Assembly: GCF_023272795.1 (NCBI RefSeq)
Contig: NZ_CP096829.1
Span: 2,666,001-2,730,000 of the forward strand
DNA from: Flavobacterium humidisoli
Lineage (GTDB): Bacteria > Bacteroidota > Bacteroidia > Flavobacteriales > Flavobacteriaceae
Direction of reading: 5' to 3'
DNA: 64,000 bases
A program made the translations under genes and the position numbers. Within the stretch, counting starts at the first letter, position 1. Each line of letters starts with the position of its first letter. The notes beneath the pieces are model-generated. The model saw only the letters and a list, made by a program, of their open reading frames with translations. It was not told where the DNA came from and did no database searches. This document shows positions 1 to 7,120 of this stretch, piece after piece.

Positions 1-110
1 TCTGAAAAGGAAGAGACGTCAGAATTTTAACAGTTCAAAGTGCGCAGGAAAAAGATTAAGCATTAAATTTGGGAAAGAAAAATAAAGCATCGACAAACAA
101 ATCTTTCACA

Positions 111-356
111 ATGCAAAAAGCTATACAATTAAAAGTGAGAAAAGATTTGGACCCCCGCCAGCATCTCACTGTCATTAAGTTAAAAGGAAGCCTGATATCG
201 AAAGGATTTACTGAGATTATCCATATTTCAGACCATGATGAGGAATTTCATATCAACACTTTTGAAACTGATCCCGAAAGGAGAAATGATGTCCAGCAGT
301 ATATAGCGGCATTTATAAATTCTGAGAACCTTTCCGATACAGTCACAATAAAATAA
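111..356 (+). CDS. Small hypothetical protein (81 aa)
   Basis: I do not recognise a family. An in-frame stop at 57-59 limits the 5' end. The first ATG is at 111, and a TTG at 69 would add 14 Lys/Asn/Ser-rich residues. The protein is small and soluble, with no signal peptide or membrane segment. It alternates beta-like stretches (LTVIKLKGS, FTEIIHISD) with an acidic helical C-terminus. A strong terminator hairpin follows about 70 bases downstream, so it probably ends a transcript that starts outside the window. It lies at the mobilisation end of the conjugative element. Confidence 0.5.
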   Translation: MQKAIQLKVRKDLDPRQHLTVIKLKGSLISKGFTEIIHISDHDEEFHINTFETDPERRNDVQQYIAAFINSENLSDTVTIK

Positions 357-423
357 TCCGCGAATAATTTGCGCCGCTTTTTTGGAAAGGGAATATCGGA
401 GCTGCCGTTTTTTGGGGATAATG

Positions 424-467
424 AAAATGCCCCAAAAAAGTGAGACACTATCTGGGGCATTTTTTAT
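424..467 (+). terminator. Rho-independent terminator
   Basis: A perfect 10-bp inverted repeat (424-433 with 454-463, AAAATGCCCC / GGGGCATTTT) is followed by a T-rich tract. The 20-base loop holds a smaller AGTG-AGA-CACT hairpin. It fits as the terminator of the small gene ending at 356. Confidence 0.75.
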
Positions 468-496
468 CTTCCTTGCAGATTGCAGATGGACTGCAG

Positions 497-790
497 TCAG
501 ACCGCTTCTTCTGTTTCCGAACCAGCCTGAAGGCCGGTTTCTTCAGAGGGCGCCTGCTGGCCAGTATGACCGTCAGATGGCTGCTGGGCCGTTTTTTTCA
601 TCAGGATGTAAAAATCCCTCAGATGCCACCATGCCGGACAGCGGTCCATAGTTCCGTTAAAGTTTCTTATCGTGGTATGGCAGCTCTTTAGGAATGCCTG
701 GGTATCGGCAATCTTTGCCCAAGGAGTCCACTGCACTTCCTTGGGCGGAGGATGGTTCTCAAAATGCCGTTTTATGTCTTCGTAATTCAT
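497..790 (-). CDS. DUF6965-like small protein (97 aa)
   Basis: A small soluble protein whose middle part (PWAKIADTQAFLKSCHTTI, then WWHLRDFYIL) resembles the DUF6965 family, short proteins common on Bacteroidetes mobile elements. No function is known to me. The start codon at 790 is the only upstream ATG. The C-terminal 25 residues are Gln/Glu/Ser-rich and look disordered. It points the same way as mobC (ending at 850) with 59 bases between mobC's stop and this start, so it may be the last gene of the mob transcript. The family call rests on pattern memory. Confidence 0.5.
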   Translation of the reverse strand: MNYEDIKRHFENHPPPKEVQWTPWAKIADTQAFLKSCHTTIRNFNGTMDRCPAWWHLRDFYILMKKTAQQPSDGHTGQQAPSEETGLQAGSETEEAV

Positions 791-849
791 GCTGCAAAAT
801 TAAATAAAAAGCCGGTGCAGGCCAAGGAAAGATTAAGCGTATGAAGTTA

Positions 850-2838
850 TTATTTCTTTTTTTCTATAACTAAATGAGAGAGTGCGGGATTATGCAGAAG
901 GCGTTCCATTTCTGAATTTACAATCTCTGAAATGTCGTCTTTAATCTGCATATAATTGCGTTCCACCATCGAGCTGCTAATAGTCCGTACTGGATTTATC
1001 TGCTGATACGATTCTTGCTCTTTCTTAAGAGCTTCATGGTTATTAAGTATGGCAGAATGAAAAGTTTTAAGCTGTATCTTGCAGTCGGGATTGTCTGAAA
1101 CAATACCTACAAATTCACCTGAACTAAGGGAAGAAATTTTTGATACCGGCACTGCATATTCCAGCTGTTTGGAACGGCTTACTGAAGTATCGGAACTGTT
1201 TATGGATAGGCTTTCACGGTCCTGCATAATTTTTCCGAAACGTTCAGAGAGCTGTTTGGCAGTGTCCCCATTCACTTGGCCGCTTATTATATTTCCGGTG
1301 ATATTAAGTATGACTTCAGCCTGTTCGCGTCCGTAATCCTTCCGCAGCTGGCTGAAATCCTGAATCCCCAGGCATGTGCTTACCTTATTGCTTCTTGCAG
1401 TAGCTATAAGACTGTCTACATTGTTGAGAAATATGGTTGGAAATTCATCGAAAATAAGGCTGCTTTTTAATTTTCCTTTCTGATTCACCTGTTTTATAAG
1501 TCTGCTTATATAGAGCGAAAGCACAGCGCCATAGGTCTGTATTTTCAGAGGATTGTTTCCCATGCAGATTATTTTTGGATCATCAGGATTATTAAGGTCA
1601 AGAGTAAAGTCATTTCCTGACAGCACATAATAAAGCTGCGCGCTGGAGAGCCTGGCCATGGAAATCTTTGCGGAAGCTACCTGTCCCTCAAGCTGCTCCA
1701 TGACATCTTGGAGGTAGGCACTGACAAATGGGTTGATCAAAACCTCTATTTCTTTTTCAGTTCTCAGCAGCGTGAAAAGGCTGTCGTAATCCATCTGCAT
1801 GAGTTCAATTACGTGGGGAAGCGTGCAGAATTCCCCATCATTGTATTTGCGGAGATACCATATAACGGCGGTTAAAAAGTTTATCGGGGATTCCACAAAG
1901 AAATCACCCTGTTTTTTAATCCATTCCCTGTTTAAGCCCAGCAGTATGGTGCGCGCGGATTCTGCAGCATCGGTAATATCGTTCATGGATTTTGGGTCTA
2001 GAGGATTGCATCTGTGGGTGCGGCTGAGATCATCAAAATTGATTATAAAAAATTTAGGCTCCACAGTGTAAAGATGCTTATGCTTAAGCCAGGTATTCCA
2101 AGCTATGATGGTTAAGTCATAGAATTTGAAATCATAGACAAACATGGTGAACTGTTTACGAATGTGCTGGGTAATTACATGACGGATTACAAAGTAGGAT
2201 TTGCCTGCTCCGGGTGTTCCGGGAACCAGAATTCCCCTGAATGGGTTTATGATATTTATCCAGCTTTTCCTGAACTTATTCTTCAGCTGGTACTGCGCCG
2301 GAAGGTTTACCGAGTATTCATTTTCAAGGAGCCTTTCTTCCTGCGGGAATGTTTCATTTTCGGTGTTGAAAATATCTTTGGAACTTAAATTTCTGCGTAT
2401 GATTCTAGTAAGCATTGTGCCCCCCGAAAGCAGGAGCAGATACCCCAGAATAGTAAACAATATATAAAGAACCAGTTTTTTTTCCGGCGCAGTTAGAGCG
2501 ATTAGAAAAAAGCAACCCAGAAAATAAAAAGAAAATCCTGCTGAAATATAATAAAGCGCTGTTCTGCATTTCAGCTTTTCGTTTTTTCTGCCTTTTGCTC
2601 CGAGCAGTGAGATGCATAGAAATCCTAAAGCAAACAGCTTGGATGTATGGAAATAATCAAAAATCCCTGTGCGGAAAATGTTCTGCATTAATTTATCCCC
2701 AAAACCGTTTGTTAGCCCCCACAGTTTAAAAACATGATAGCCATAATAATAGAAATGGAGGCAGAGCAGCATCATGCTGATAAGCCTTGTCATATCGAGA
2801 ATTTTTCTAAGTGCCTGTTCATTTTCCCCCGTCTGCAT
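850..2838 (-). CDS. mobC: Conjugative coupling protein (VirD4/TraG-type ATPase, MobC)
   Basis: The type IV coupling protein brings the relaxase-DNA complex to the mating channel at the inner membrane. About 130 N-terminal residues form several hydrophobic segments. A Walker A motif GTPGAGKS lies near residue 210 and a Walker B-like motif LIFDEFP near residue 460. The 662-residue length is normal for Bacteroidetes MobC/TraG proteins. It follows mobB with a 17-base gap on the same strand, giving the order mobA-mobB-mobC usual for Bacteroidetes conjugative elements. The reading frame is intact. The C-terminal tail is charged and may contact the relaxosome (inference). Confidence 0.9.
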   Translation of the reverse strand: MQTGENEQALRKILDMTRLISMMLLCLHFYYYGYHVFKLWGLTNGFGDKLMQNIFRTGIFDYFHTSKLFALGFLCISLLGAKGRKNEKLKCRTALYYISAGFSFYFLGCFFLIALTAPEKKLVLYILFTILGYLLLLSGGTMLTRIIRRNLSSKDIFNTENETFPQEERLLENEYSVNLPAQYQLKNKFRKSWINIINPFRGILVPGTPGAGKSYFVIRHVITQHIRKQFTMFVYDFKFYDLTIIAWNTWLKHKHLYTVEPKFFIINFDDLSRTHRCNPLDPKSMNDITDAAESARTILLGLNREWIKKQGDFFVESPINFLTAVIWYLRKYNDGEFCTLPHVIELMQMDYDSLFTLLRTEKEIEVLINPFVSAYLQDVMEQLEGQVASAKISMARLSSAQLYYVLSGNDFTLDLNNPDDPKIICMGNNPLKIQTYGAVLSLYISRLIKQVNQKGKLKSSLIFDEFPTIFLNNVDSLIATARSNKVSTCLGIQDFSQLRKDYGREQAEVILNITGNIISGQVNGDTAKQLSERFGKIMQDRESLSINSSDTSVSRSKQLEYAVPVSKISSLSSGEFVGIVSDNPDCKIQLKTFHSAILNNHEALKKEQESYQQINPVRTISSSMVERNYMQIKDDISEIVNSEMERLLHNPALSHLVIEKKK

Positions 2839-2855
2839 TGTCTTAGCTTTTTAAA

Positions 2856-4118
2856 TTAATAGCCGTTCTGGCCTTTTCTTCTTCTTTTATTTTTTCTTTT
2901 AAACTCTTTTGAAATGTAATCAGCAGCAAATTCAGGCTGCAGCACCGAATCAAATATTTTCTGAAGTTCGCTTCCAGTACTAAAAGATGGATGCTGCGTT
3001 TTGTTTTCAATGCTGTAACCATCAATTTTTCTAACTGCAGCTGCGCTGCTATTGAATCTTTTTAAGCCACATCTCTCTTCTATGCCTGAAGCGGCATACG
3101 GCTTTCCTAAACTGCTTCCGTTAAAGACACATTTGGTTTTATGATCGACATACGTTACGCCATAAAGAATTCCCTTTTCATTTCTTCGCTCGACAGCCTT
3201 TATTGCGTCATGCATAAGAATTTTATCAAGATCGGAAAGACACTTTATTCTGCTGTGCGTGAAGGCCAGGTCCACGGCATTTTTTATTCTTTTTAAATGA
3301 GCATTACGGGCTGATTTATTTGCCGTAAATAATATTTCAAGATTTTTTAAAGTGGGTTTAAAATAGAAGCTGCTGGCTTTGATTGGAACGCCGATTGGCT
3401 GCTTTTTATCATTAAGAATCTGGTAAGCCATGCCTTTATGAAGAAACATTCTCGAATCTTTTCCTCCCTGAACAGCGGTGACATTATAAAGGTTCAGCAC
3501 AGCATTCAATTCTCCCACTGTGGTATATTTGTAATGGGGCACTACTGCGTTCAGCACACCGGCTATTGCTTTTTTAGTTTCAGCCGCGCCATATTCAACA
3601 ACAATATTTTTTATTGGCTTTATATTGATTATGGTTTCTTTTTTCCGGCCCTGTGCAGGAACTAAATCAAATGACTTTTCAATTTCCCTGCGCGCGCTTT
3701 CGGACTGGTTTCTCCCGATGTTCTGCATGTCAATTCTTTTTCCGTCAGGCTTCACTTTGACCGTTACGATGTGGATATGCGGATGTCCTGCATCATGGTG
3801 CTGATAGACCAGATAAGGCTGGGAACCGAAGCCGATTTTCTGCATATATGCATTGGCGATTTCCATTAGTTTTTCTTTTGAAAGGCTATTTTCAGAAGGA
3901 TCAAAATTGAGCGAGATATGTACGCTTCCGCGCTTTACATTTGCATTTAATTCGAGCTGTTTCAAGAGAAGTTTCAGCCTGAAGCCTCTGGAAAGTTCAG
4001 AGGCATCTGCAGGATAATTCCCTTCTCCGATCAGTTCTGCTTTATGCGCTTGTACTTTATTTTCATTGTAAATGAAAATGCTTCTGACTGATGATCCCGT
4101 ATTTATGACTGCAACCAT
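2856..4118 (-). CDS. mobB: Relaxase / mobilization nuclease (MobB)
   Basis: This is the DNA-nicking relaxase that should act at the oriT next to mobA. The N-terminal 170 residues carry the metal-binding triad HPHIH (His112, His114, His116) of relaxase/mobilization nuclease domains of the MOBP type used by Bacteroidetes elements. Candidate tyrosine nucleophiles lie in the first 100 residues. The C-terminal 250 residues are basic and not conserved in any way I recognise. Its start overlaps the end of mobA by 16 bases, which suggests translational coupling. Length 420 is typical. Confidence 0.9.
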   Translation of the reverse strand: MVAVINTGSSVRSIFIYNENKVQAHKAELIGEGNYPADASELSRGFRLKLLLKQLELNANVKRGSVHISLNFDPSENSLSKEKLMEIANAYMQKIGFGSQPYLVYQHHDAGHPHIHIVTVKVKPDGKRIDMQNIGRNQSESARREIEKSFDLVPAQGRKKETIINIKPIKNIVVEYGAAETKKAIAGVLNAVVPHYKYTTVGELNAVLNLYNVTAVQGGKDSRMFLHKGMAYQILNDKKQPIGVPIKASSFYFKPTLKNLEILFTANKSARNAHLKRIKNAVDLAFTHSRIKCLSDLDKILMHDAIKAVERRNEKGILYGVTYVDHKTKCVFNGSSLGKPYAASGIEERCGLKRFNSSAAAVRKIDGYSIENKTQHPSFSTGSELQKIFDSVLQPEFAADYISKEFKRKNKRRRKGQNGY

Positions 4119-4519
4119 TTCTCGGCAAGATTCCGGATTATTATGTTAATTTCTCCAATAGAATTGAACAGCATTTTTTTATCTGTTTCGAAACTCAGAA
4201 TCCATACTTTGAATTCAGAAACCTGAGACTGGGAATGCAGTTTTTTTACTACCTGATTGAAATTATTTCCAATAGAATTCAGCTCTGTCCTGAGTTTAAT
4301 TAATTCAGCCATTAAATCATCAAGGGATGTATTGCGGTATTTCAAAACAAGCGGTTTTTTCAGCAGATTCAGTCGGGCAAAATCGCTGAGTCTTGGAGAC
4401 AATGATTCTTCAAAATATTTCTGCAGAATTTTAAATTCTTCTTCGCTGAGACGCAGATGAAGCCATCTGTTTCTGTTTTTTTTCTCTTCTTTCATCATTT
4501 TTTCCTTTTCATTCAACAT
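4103..4519 (-). CDS. mobA: Relaxosome accessory protein MobA
   Basis: A small DNA-binding protein that helps the relaxase recognise oriT. The segment RWLHLRLSEEEFKILQKYF followed by a helix fits the ribbon-helix-helix mobilization proteins of Bacteroidetes elements, and the C-terminal half is helical. The reading frame stays open to 4624, but that extension would run through the candidate oriT hairpins (4567-4627). I therefore prefer the ATG at 4519, which has GGAAG eight bases upstream. ATGs at 4498 and 4495 are also possible. It heads the mobA-mobB-mobC cluster and overlaps mobB. Confidence 0.8.
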   Translation of the reverse strand: MLNEKEKMMKEEKKNRNRWLHLRLSEEEFKILQKYFEESLSPRLSDFARLNLLKKPLVLKYRNTSLDDLMAELIKLRTELNSIGNNFNQVVKKLHSQSQVSEFKVWILSFETDKKMLFNSIGEINIIIRNLAEKWLQS

Positions 4520-4566
4520 TATAAATCTTCCATTTTCACTGCCAGCGAGTTCCGAGCAGAGGGGCA

Positions 4567-4627
4567 GCAAGATAGCGGTTGTGATACAACCGGACATCTT
4601 GCAGATTGCAGCAAGGCGTGGCAATCT
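4567..4627. other. Candidate origin of transfer (oriT) with nested hairpins
   Basis: Directly upstream of mobA are two inverted-repeat structures. The first is nested: outer arms GCAAGAT (4567-4573) and ATCTTGC (4596-4602) enclose CGGTTGT-GAT-ACAACCG (4576-4592). The second pairs AGATTGC (4603-4609) with GCAATCT (4621-4627) around an 11-base loop. Dense hairpins beside the relaxase genes are the normal anatomy of an oriT. No nic site can be assigned from sequence alone. Confidence 0.6.
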
Positions 4628-4698
4628 TAAAGAGTCTGAAAAAACTCAGGCCTCTTTCAAATATTCAGACGAAATTATGCAGTAAAATCCAATGCATC

Positions 4699-4727
4699 CC
4701 ATCATAGGTAAATTTTGCTTATGATGG
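4699..4727. repeat. 8-bp inverted repeat between mobA and the next gene
   Basis: CCATCATA (4699-4706) and TATGATGG (4720-4727) are a perfect inverted repeat with a 13-base spacer. It lies in the divergent intergenic region between mobA and the gene at 4786. It may be part of the oriT or an operator for either gene. Confidence 0.5.
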
Positions 4728-4785
4728 CTTGAGTCTGTATAACTATCTTTATCCCCTAATTTATTAATTTAAAAACACTAGATGT

Positions 4786-5082
4786 ATGATGACAAACAAT
4801 GAAGTGGCCCAGGTGTTTGATACGGTTCTCAGCAGTCCGGGCATGAATGAGCAGGTGAGGGTCGACGCAAGGATTTCGAGGAAAGCAATCCTTCTGCTGC
4901 ACCAGATTATCGATGGCGGATCTGCCGGCAAAGACGTGCAGGAGGGAATGCCTTTCTCAGGACTTGTCTCTTATGCTACCCAGGAAGAACTTAAAGTTCT
5001 AGCAGCAGACTGCCTAAAGAAAGCAGGTCTTGAAGAGATAAACGAAAAGCTGCTCAAGCTGAGTGAGGCAGCAAAAAAATGA
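4786..5082 (+). CDS. Hypothetical protein (98 aa) divergent from mobA
   Basis: I do not recognise a family. It is a soluble, mostly helical protein with no signal peptide or membrane segment. Two ATG codons (4786, 4789) are possible starts. It is transcribed away from mobA across the candidate oriT and is closed by a clear terminator, so it is a single-gene transcript. The position suggests a role linked to mobilisation or element maintenance, but nothing in the sequence proves that. Confidence 0.6.
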   Translation: MMTNNEVAQVFDTVLSSPGMNEQVRVDARISRKAILLLHQIIDGGSAGKDVQEGMPFSGLVSYATQEELKVLAADCLKKAGLEEINEKLLKLSEAAKK

Positions 5083-5087
5083 CTTTA

Positions 5088-5118
5088 AAAGGATGCCTGA
5101 GGGCATCCTTTATTTTAT
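5088..5118 (+). terminator. Rho-independent terminator
   Basis: A perfect 10-bp stem AAAGGATGCC / GGCATCCTTT (5088-5097, 5102-5111) with a 4-base loop and T-rich 3' side sits 5 bases after the stop of the 98-aa gene. Confidence 0.85.
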
Positions 5119-5207
5119 CCTTTTTGTAAAGTTTCTGCACCTTTTTAAAAAGCCTTAGACGATATCAACTTACTAATTTAGCATTAACCAACTAATGCAT
5201 TTTTTTA

Positions 5208-5663
5208 ATGAAAATTTCAGCTAAAGTTTTATCGGTTGCAGAGGAGGCCATTTGTTTCAGCCTGATTGTACTTTTTGTATATGCTTCTTTGAGCAAGCTC
5301 CTTGATTATGAAAATTTCAGAACAGAGCTGGGGCAGTCCCCGGTGTTCACTGCATACGCAGGGGCTGCAGCTCCAACAGTTCTAACATTGGAACTTTTAA
5401 CTGCTCTATTTCTGGGGTGGAAACCAGCCAGAAAATGGGCGCTGCTCTCATCATTTATTCTTATGGTAATGTTTACCGCCTATATATATATCATTTTGAA
5501 TTTCAGTGATTATATTCCCTGTTCATGCGGAGGGGTGCTGCAGCGTTTGGGCTGGCGGGATCATATTATTTTTAATATAATATTTGTGATTATAGCCGGC
5601 GCAGGATTTTATATCGTCAGGTACAAAGAATACGAAGATTTCACTAAAACCTATAACTTATGA
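5208..5663 (+). CDS. MauE/DoxX-like redox membrane protein (151 aa)
   Basis: An inner-membrane protein with about four hydrophobic segments (residues 12-30, 50-70, 78-98, 118-138). A periplasm-facing CSCGG motif (Cys105, Cys107) precedes GWRDHIIFN. These are hallmarks of MauE-type proteins, which are linked to disulfide handling of exported proteins. Its stop overlaps the next start by 4 bases (ATGA), so the two genes are translationally coupled. The DUF6520-type peptide encoded third in the block has four cysteines, a plausible substrate (inference). Confidence 0.75.
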   Translation: MKISAKVLSVAEEAICFSLIVLFVYASLSKLLDYENFRTELGQSPVFTAYAGAAAPTVLTLELLTALFLGWKPARKWALLSSFILMVMFTAYIYIILNFSDYIPCSCGGVLQRLGWRDHIIFNIIFVIIAGAGFYIVRYKEYEDFTKTYNL

Positions 5664-6760
5664 AGCCGAGATACATTTTACTTTGTCTTCTGGGAGCCTT
5701 TTTTGGGAGCGCTGGAATTGTCGTGATGCTTTTTTTATTTTCAGAAGCAGCTATGCAGAAGGATAATCCCTTTACAAGGAGGTTTATTCCAATGTCGGCA
5801 GAGATTTCAGCGGAATATAAACTTGATGGCTACGGTTATTATTTTGCAGGGTCCTATAAAGATAAAATATATCTGGCAAACCACAGAATGCCACTTTATG
5901 TAACAGAAATTGATACTTCCCTGCGTAAAATTTTGAAGCATAAGATTTCCCTTGACAGATATGATTATCCATTCCAGTCTGTAGAAGTCCGAATAGAATA
6001 TCCGTATTTTTTCCTGTATGACGGAATGGTGCCAGTAATCTTTCGGGGCAAGGTCTCTGATTTTGCTGCCAGAGTTTTAATGGATAAGAAAATCTATTTT
6101 ACAGATGCAGCGGTTATAGACAGCAGCAAGTTTGTAATAAGAGGGCAGAAGCCCCCAAGAGGTGAGCATTTAGCAGGACTGCTTCAGATGGATAAAGGAA
6201 ATGAAGTGTTTTTTTTTCCGGATTTACTGATAAAACAGCAGGATGGCATCTTCGACACGGATGGGCAGTTTACTTTCGATAAAGCAGCAGGAAAAGTCAT
6301 TTATGCCTACTATTACAGGAATGAGTTTGTCGTTGCTGACAGTATGATGAAGCTTACACTAAGAGGCAGGACAATCGATACGGTCTCGAAGGCAAAACTC
6401 AAGATTGTTACGATAAAAAGTTCGGGAGATACTAAGCTTGCAGCACCTCCTCTTATGGTTAACAGAAAGATAGAGGCAGAAGGCGGATTGCTTTTTGTAC
6501 AGTCTATGCTGCGGGGCCAGCATGAATCCAAAAATGTGTGGGAGACAGCCAGTGCTGTTGATGTGTATGACTTAAAAAGCGGCCATTACCTGTCCAGCTT
6601 TTATGTGTATCATTCAAATAAAGAGCATCTAAAAGAGTTTACACTTACCAAGACCGCTTTTTACGGCATTTTGGGAAATACGATACAAAAATACAGCCTT
6701 GGAAAGCCTGTTAAAAAACACTTTAAAAATAAAGAAATTACCGGCCGGTATCAGGAGTAA
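5660..6760 (+). CDS. Membrane-anchored protein, possible beta-propeller (366 aa)
   Basis: The N-terminus has one strong hydrophobic segment (residues 5-29), a signal anchor or uncleaved signal. The rest is probably periplasmic and rich in alternating beta-strands with aromatic residues, with the look of a TolB/6-bladed propeller protein. I see no catalytic motif. It overlaps the MauE-like gene by 4 bases and is followed 49 bases later by the DUF6520-type peptide, forming a three-gene cargo operon. Function unknown. Confidence 0.6.
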   Translation: MKPRYILLCLLGAFFGSAGIVVMLFLFSEAAMQKDNPFTRRFIPMSAEISAEYKLDGYGYYFAGSYKDKIYLANHRMPLYVTEIDTSLRKILKHKISLDRYDYPFQSVEVRIEYPYFFLYDGMVPVIFRGKVSDFAARVLMDKKIYFTDAAVIDSSKFVIRGQKPPRGEHLAGLLQMDKGNEVFFFPDLLIKQQDGIFDTDGQFTFDKAAGKVIYAYYYRNEFVVADSMMKLTLRGRTIDTVSKAKLKIVTIKSSGDTKLAAPPLMVNRKIEAEGGLLFVQSMLRGQHESKNVWETASAVDVYDLKSGHYLSSFYVYHSNKEHLKEFTLTKTAFYGILGNTIQKYSLGKPVKKHFKNKEITGRYQE

Positions 6761-6809
6761 GATCGAAAACCTGCAACAGAGTAGATCACTAATTTTAAAT
6801 CCATATATT

Positions 6810-7088
6810 ATGAAAACAACTGTGAAAATGCTTGCATTTCCAATGATTGGATTTGCATTAGCCAGTGCTGGGGCTGTAAGCACCAATACTGCAGAAAGAA
6901 GCAGAACGGCTTTACCGCTTATTACTGCTTATATCCACACTCTTGATGATCCTTGTGAGCCAGTACAGGTCGAGTGCAACAGAACCAATGGCGCTACCTG
7001 TACCTACGGGATTAATGAAGATAGAGCATGGGACAAAGACTCCCCAGATGCTCCTTGTAATGTCCCTCTTTTTAAGGATCAAAACTAA
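6810..7088 (+). CDS. DUF6520-type exported four-cysteine peptide (92 aa)
   Basis: A small exported protein. Its N-terminus (MKTTVKMLAFPMIGFALAS) is a signal peptide ending near residue 22. The mature part has four cysteines (Cys49, 56, 64, 83) and matches the DUF6520 family of Flavobacteria in layout. The ATG at 6810 is chosen because it gives the signal peptide; the frame is open further upstream inside the preceding gene. It is third in the operon with the MauE-like and propeller-like proteins and ends at a shared terminator. Role unknown; disulfide formation by the MauE-like protein is inference. Confidence 0.7.
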   Translation: MKTTVKMLAFPMIGFALASAGAVSTNTAERSRTALPLITAYIHTLDDPCEPVQVECNRTNGATCTYGINEDRAWDKDSPDAPCNVPLFKDQN

Positions 7089-7093
7089 TTTAA

Positions 7094-7120
7094 AAATGCA
7101 GCCTAAAGGCTGCATTTCTT
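7094..7120. terminator. Bidirectional terminator between convergent genes
   Basis: A 10-bp stem AAATGCAGCC / GGCTGCATTT (7094-7103, 7108-7117) with a TAAA loop has T-rich sequence on both sides. It can end the DUF6520 operon on the plus strand and the susC-susD-peptidase operon on the minus strand. Confidence 0.8.
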
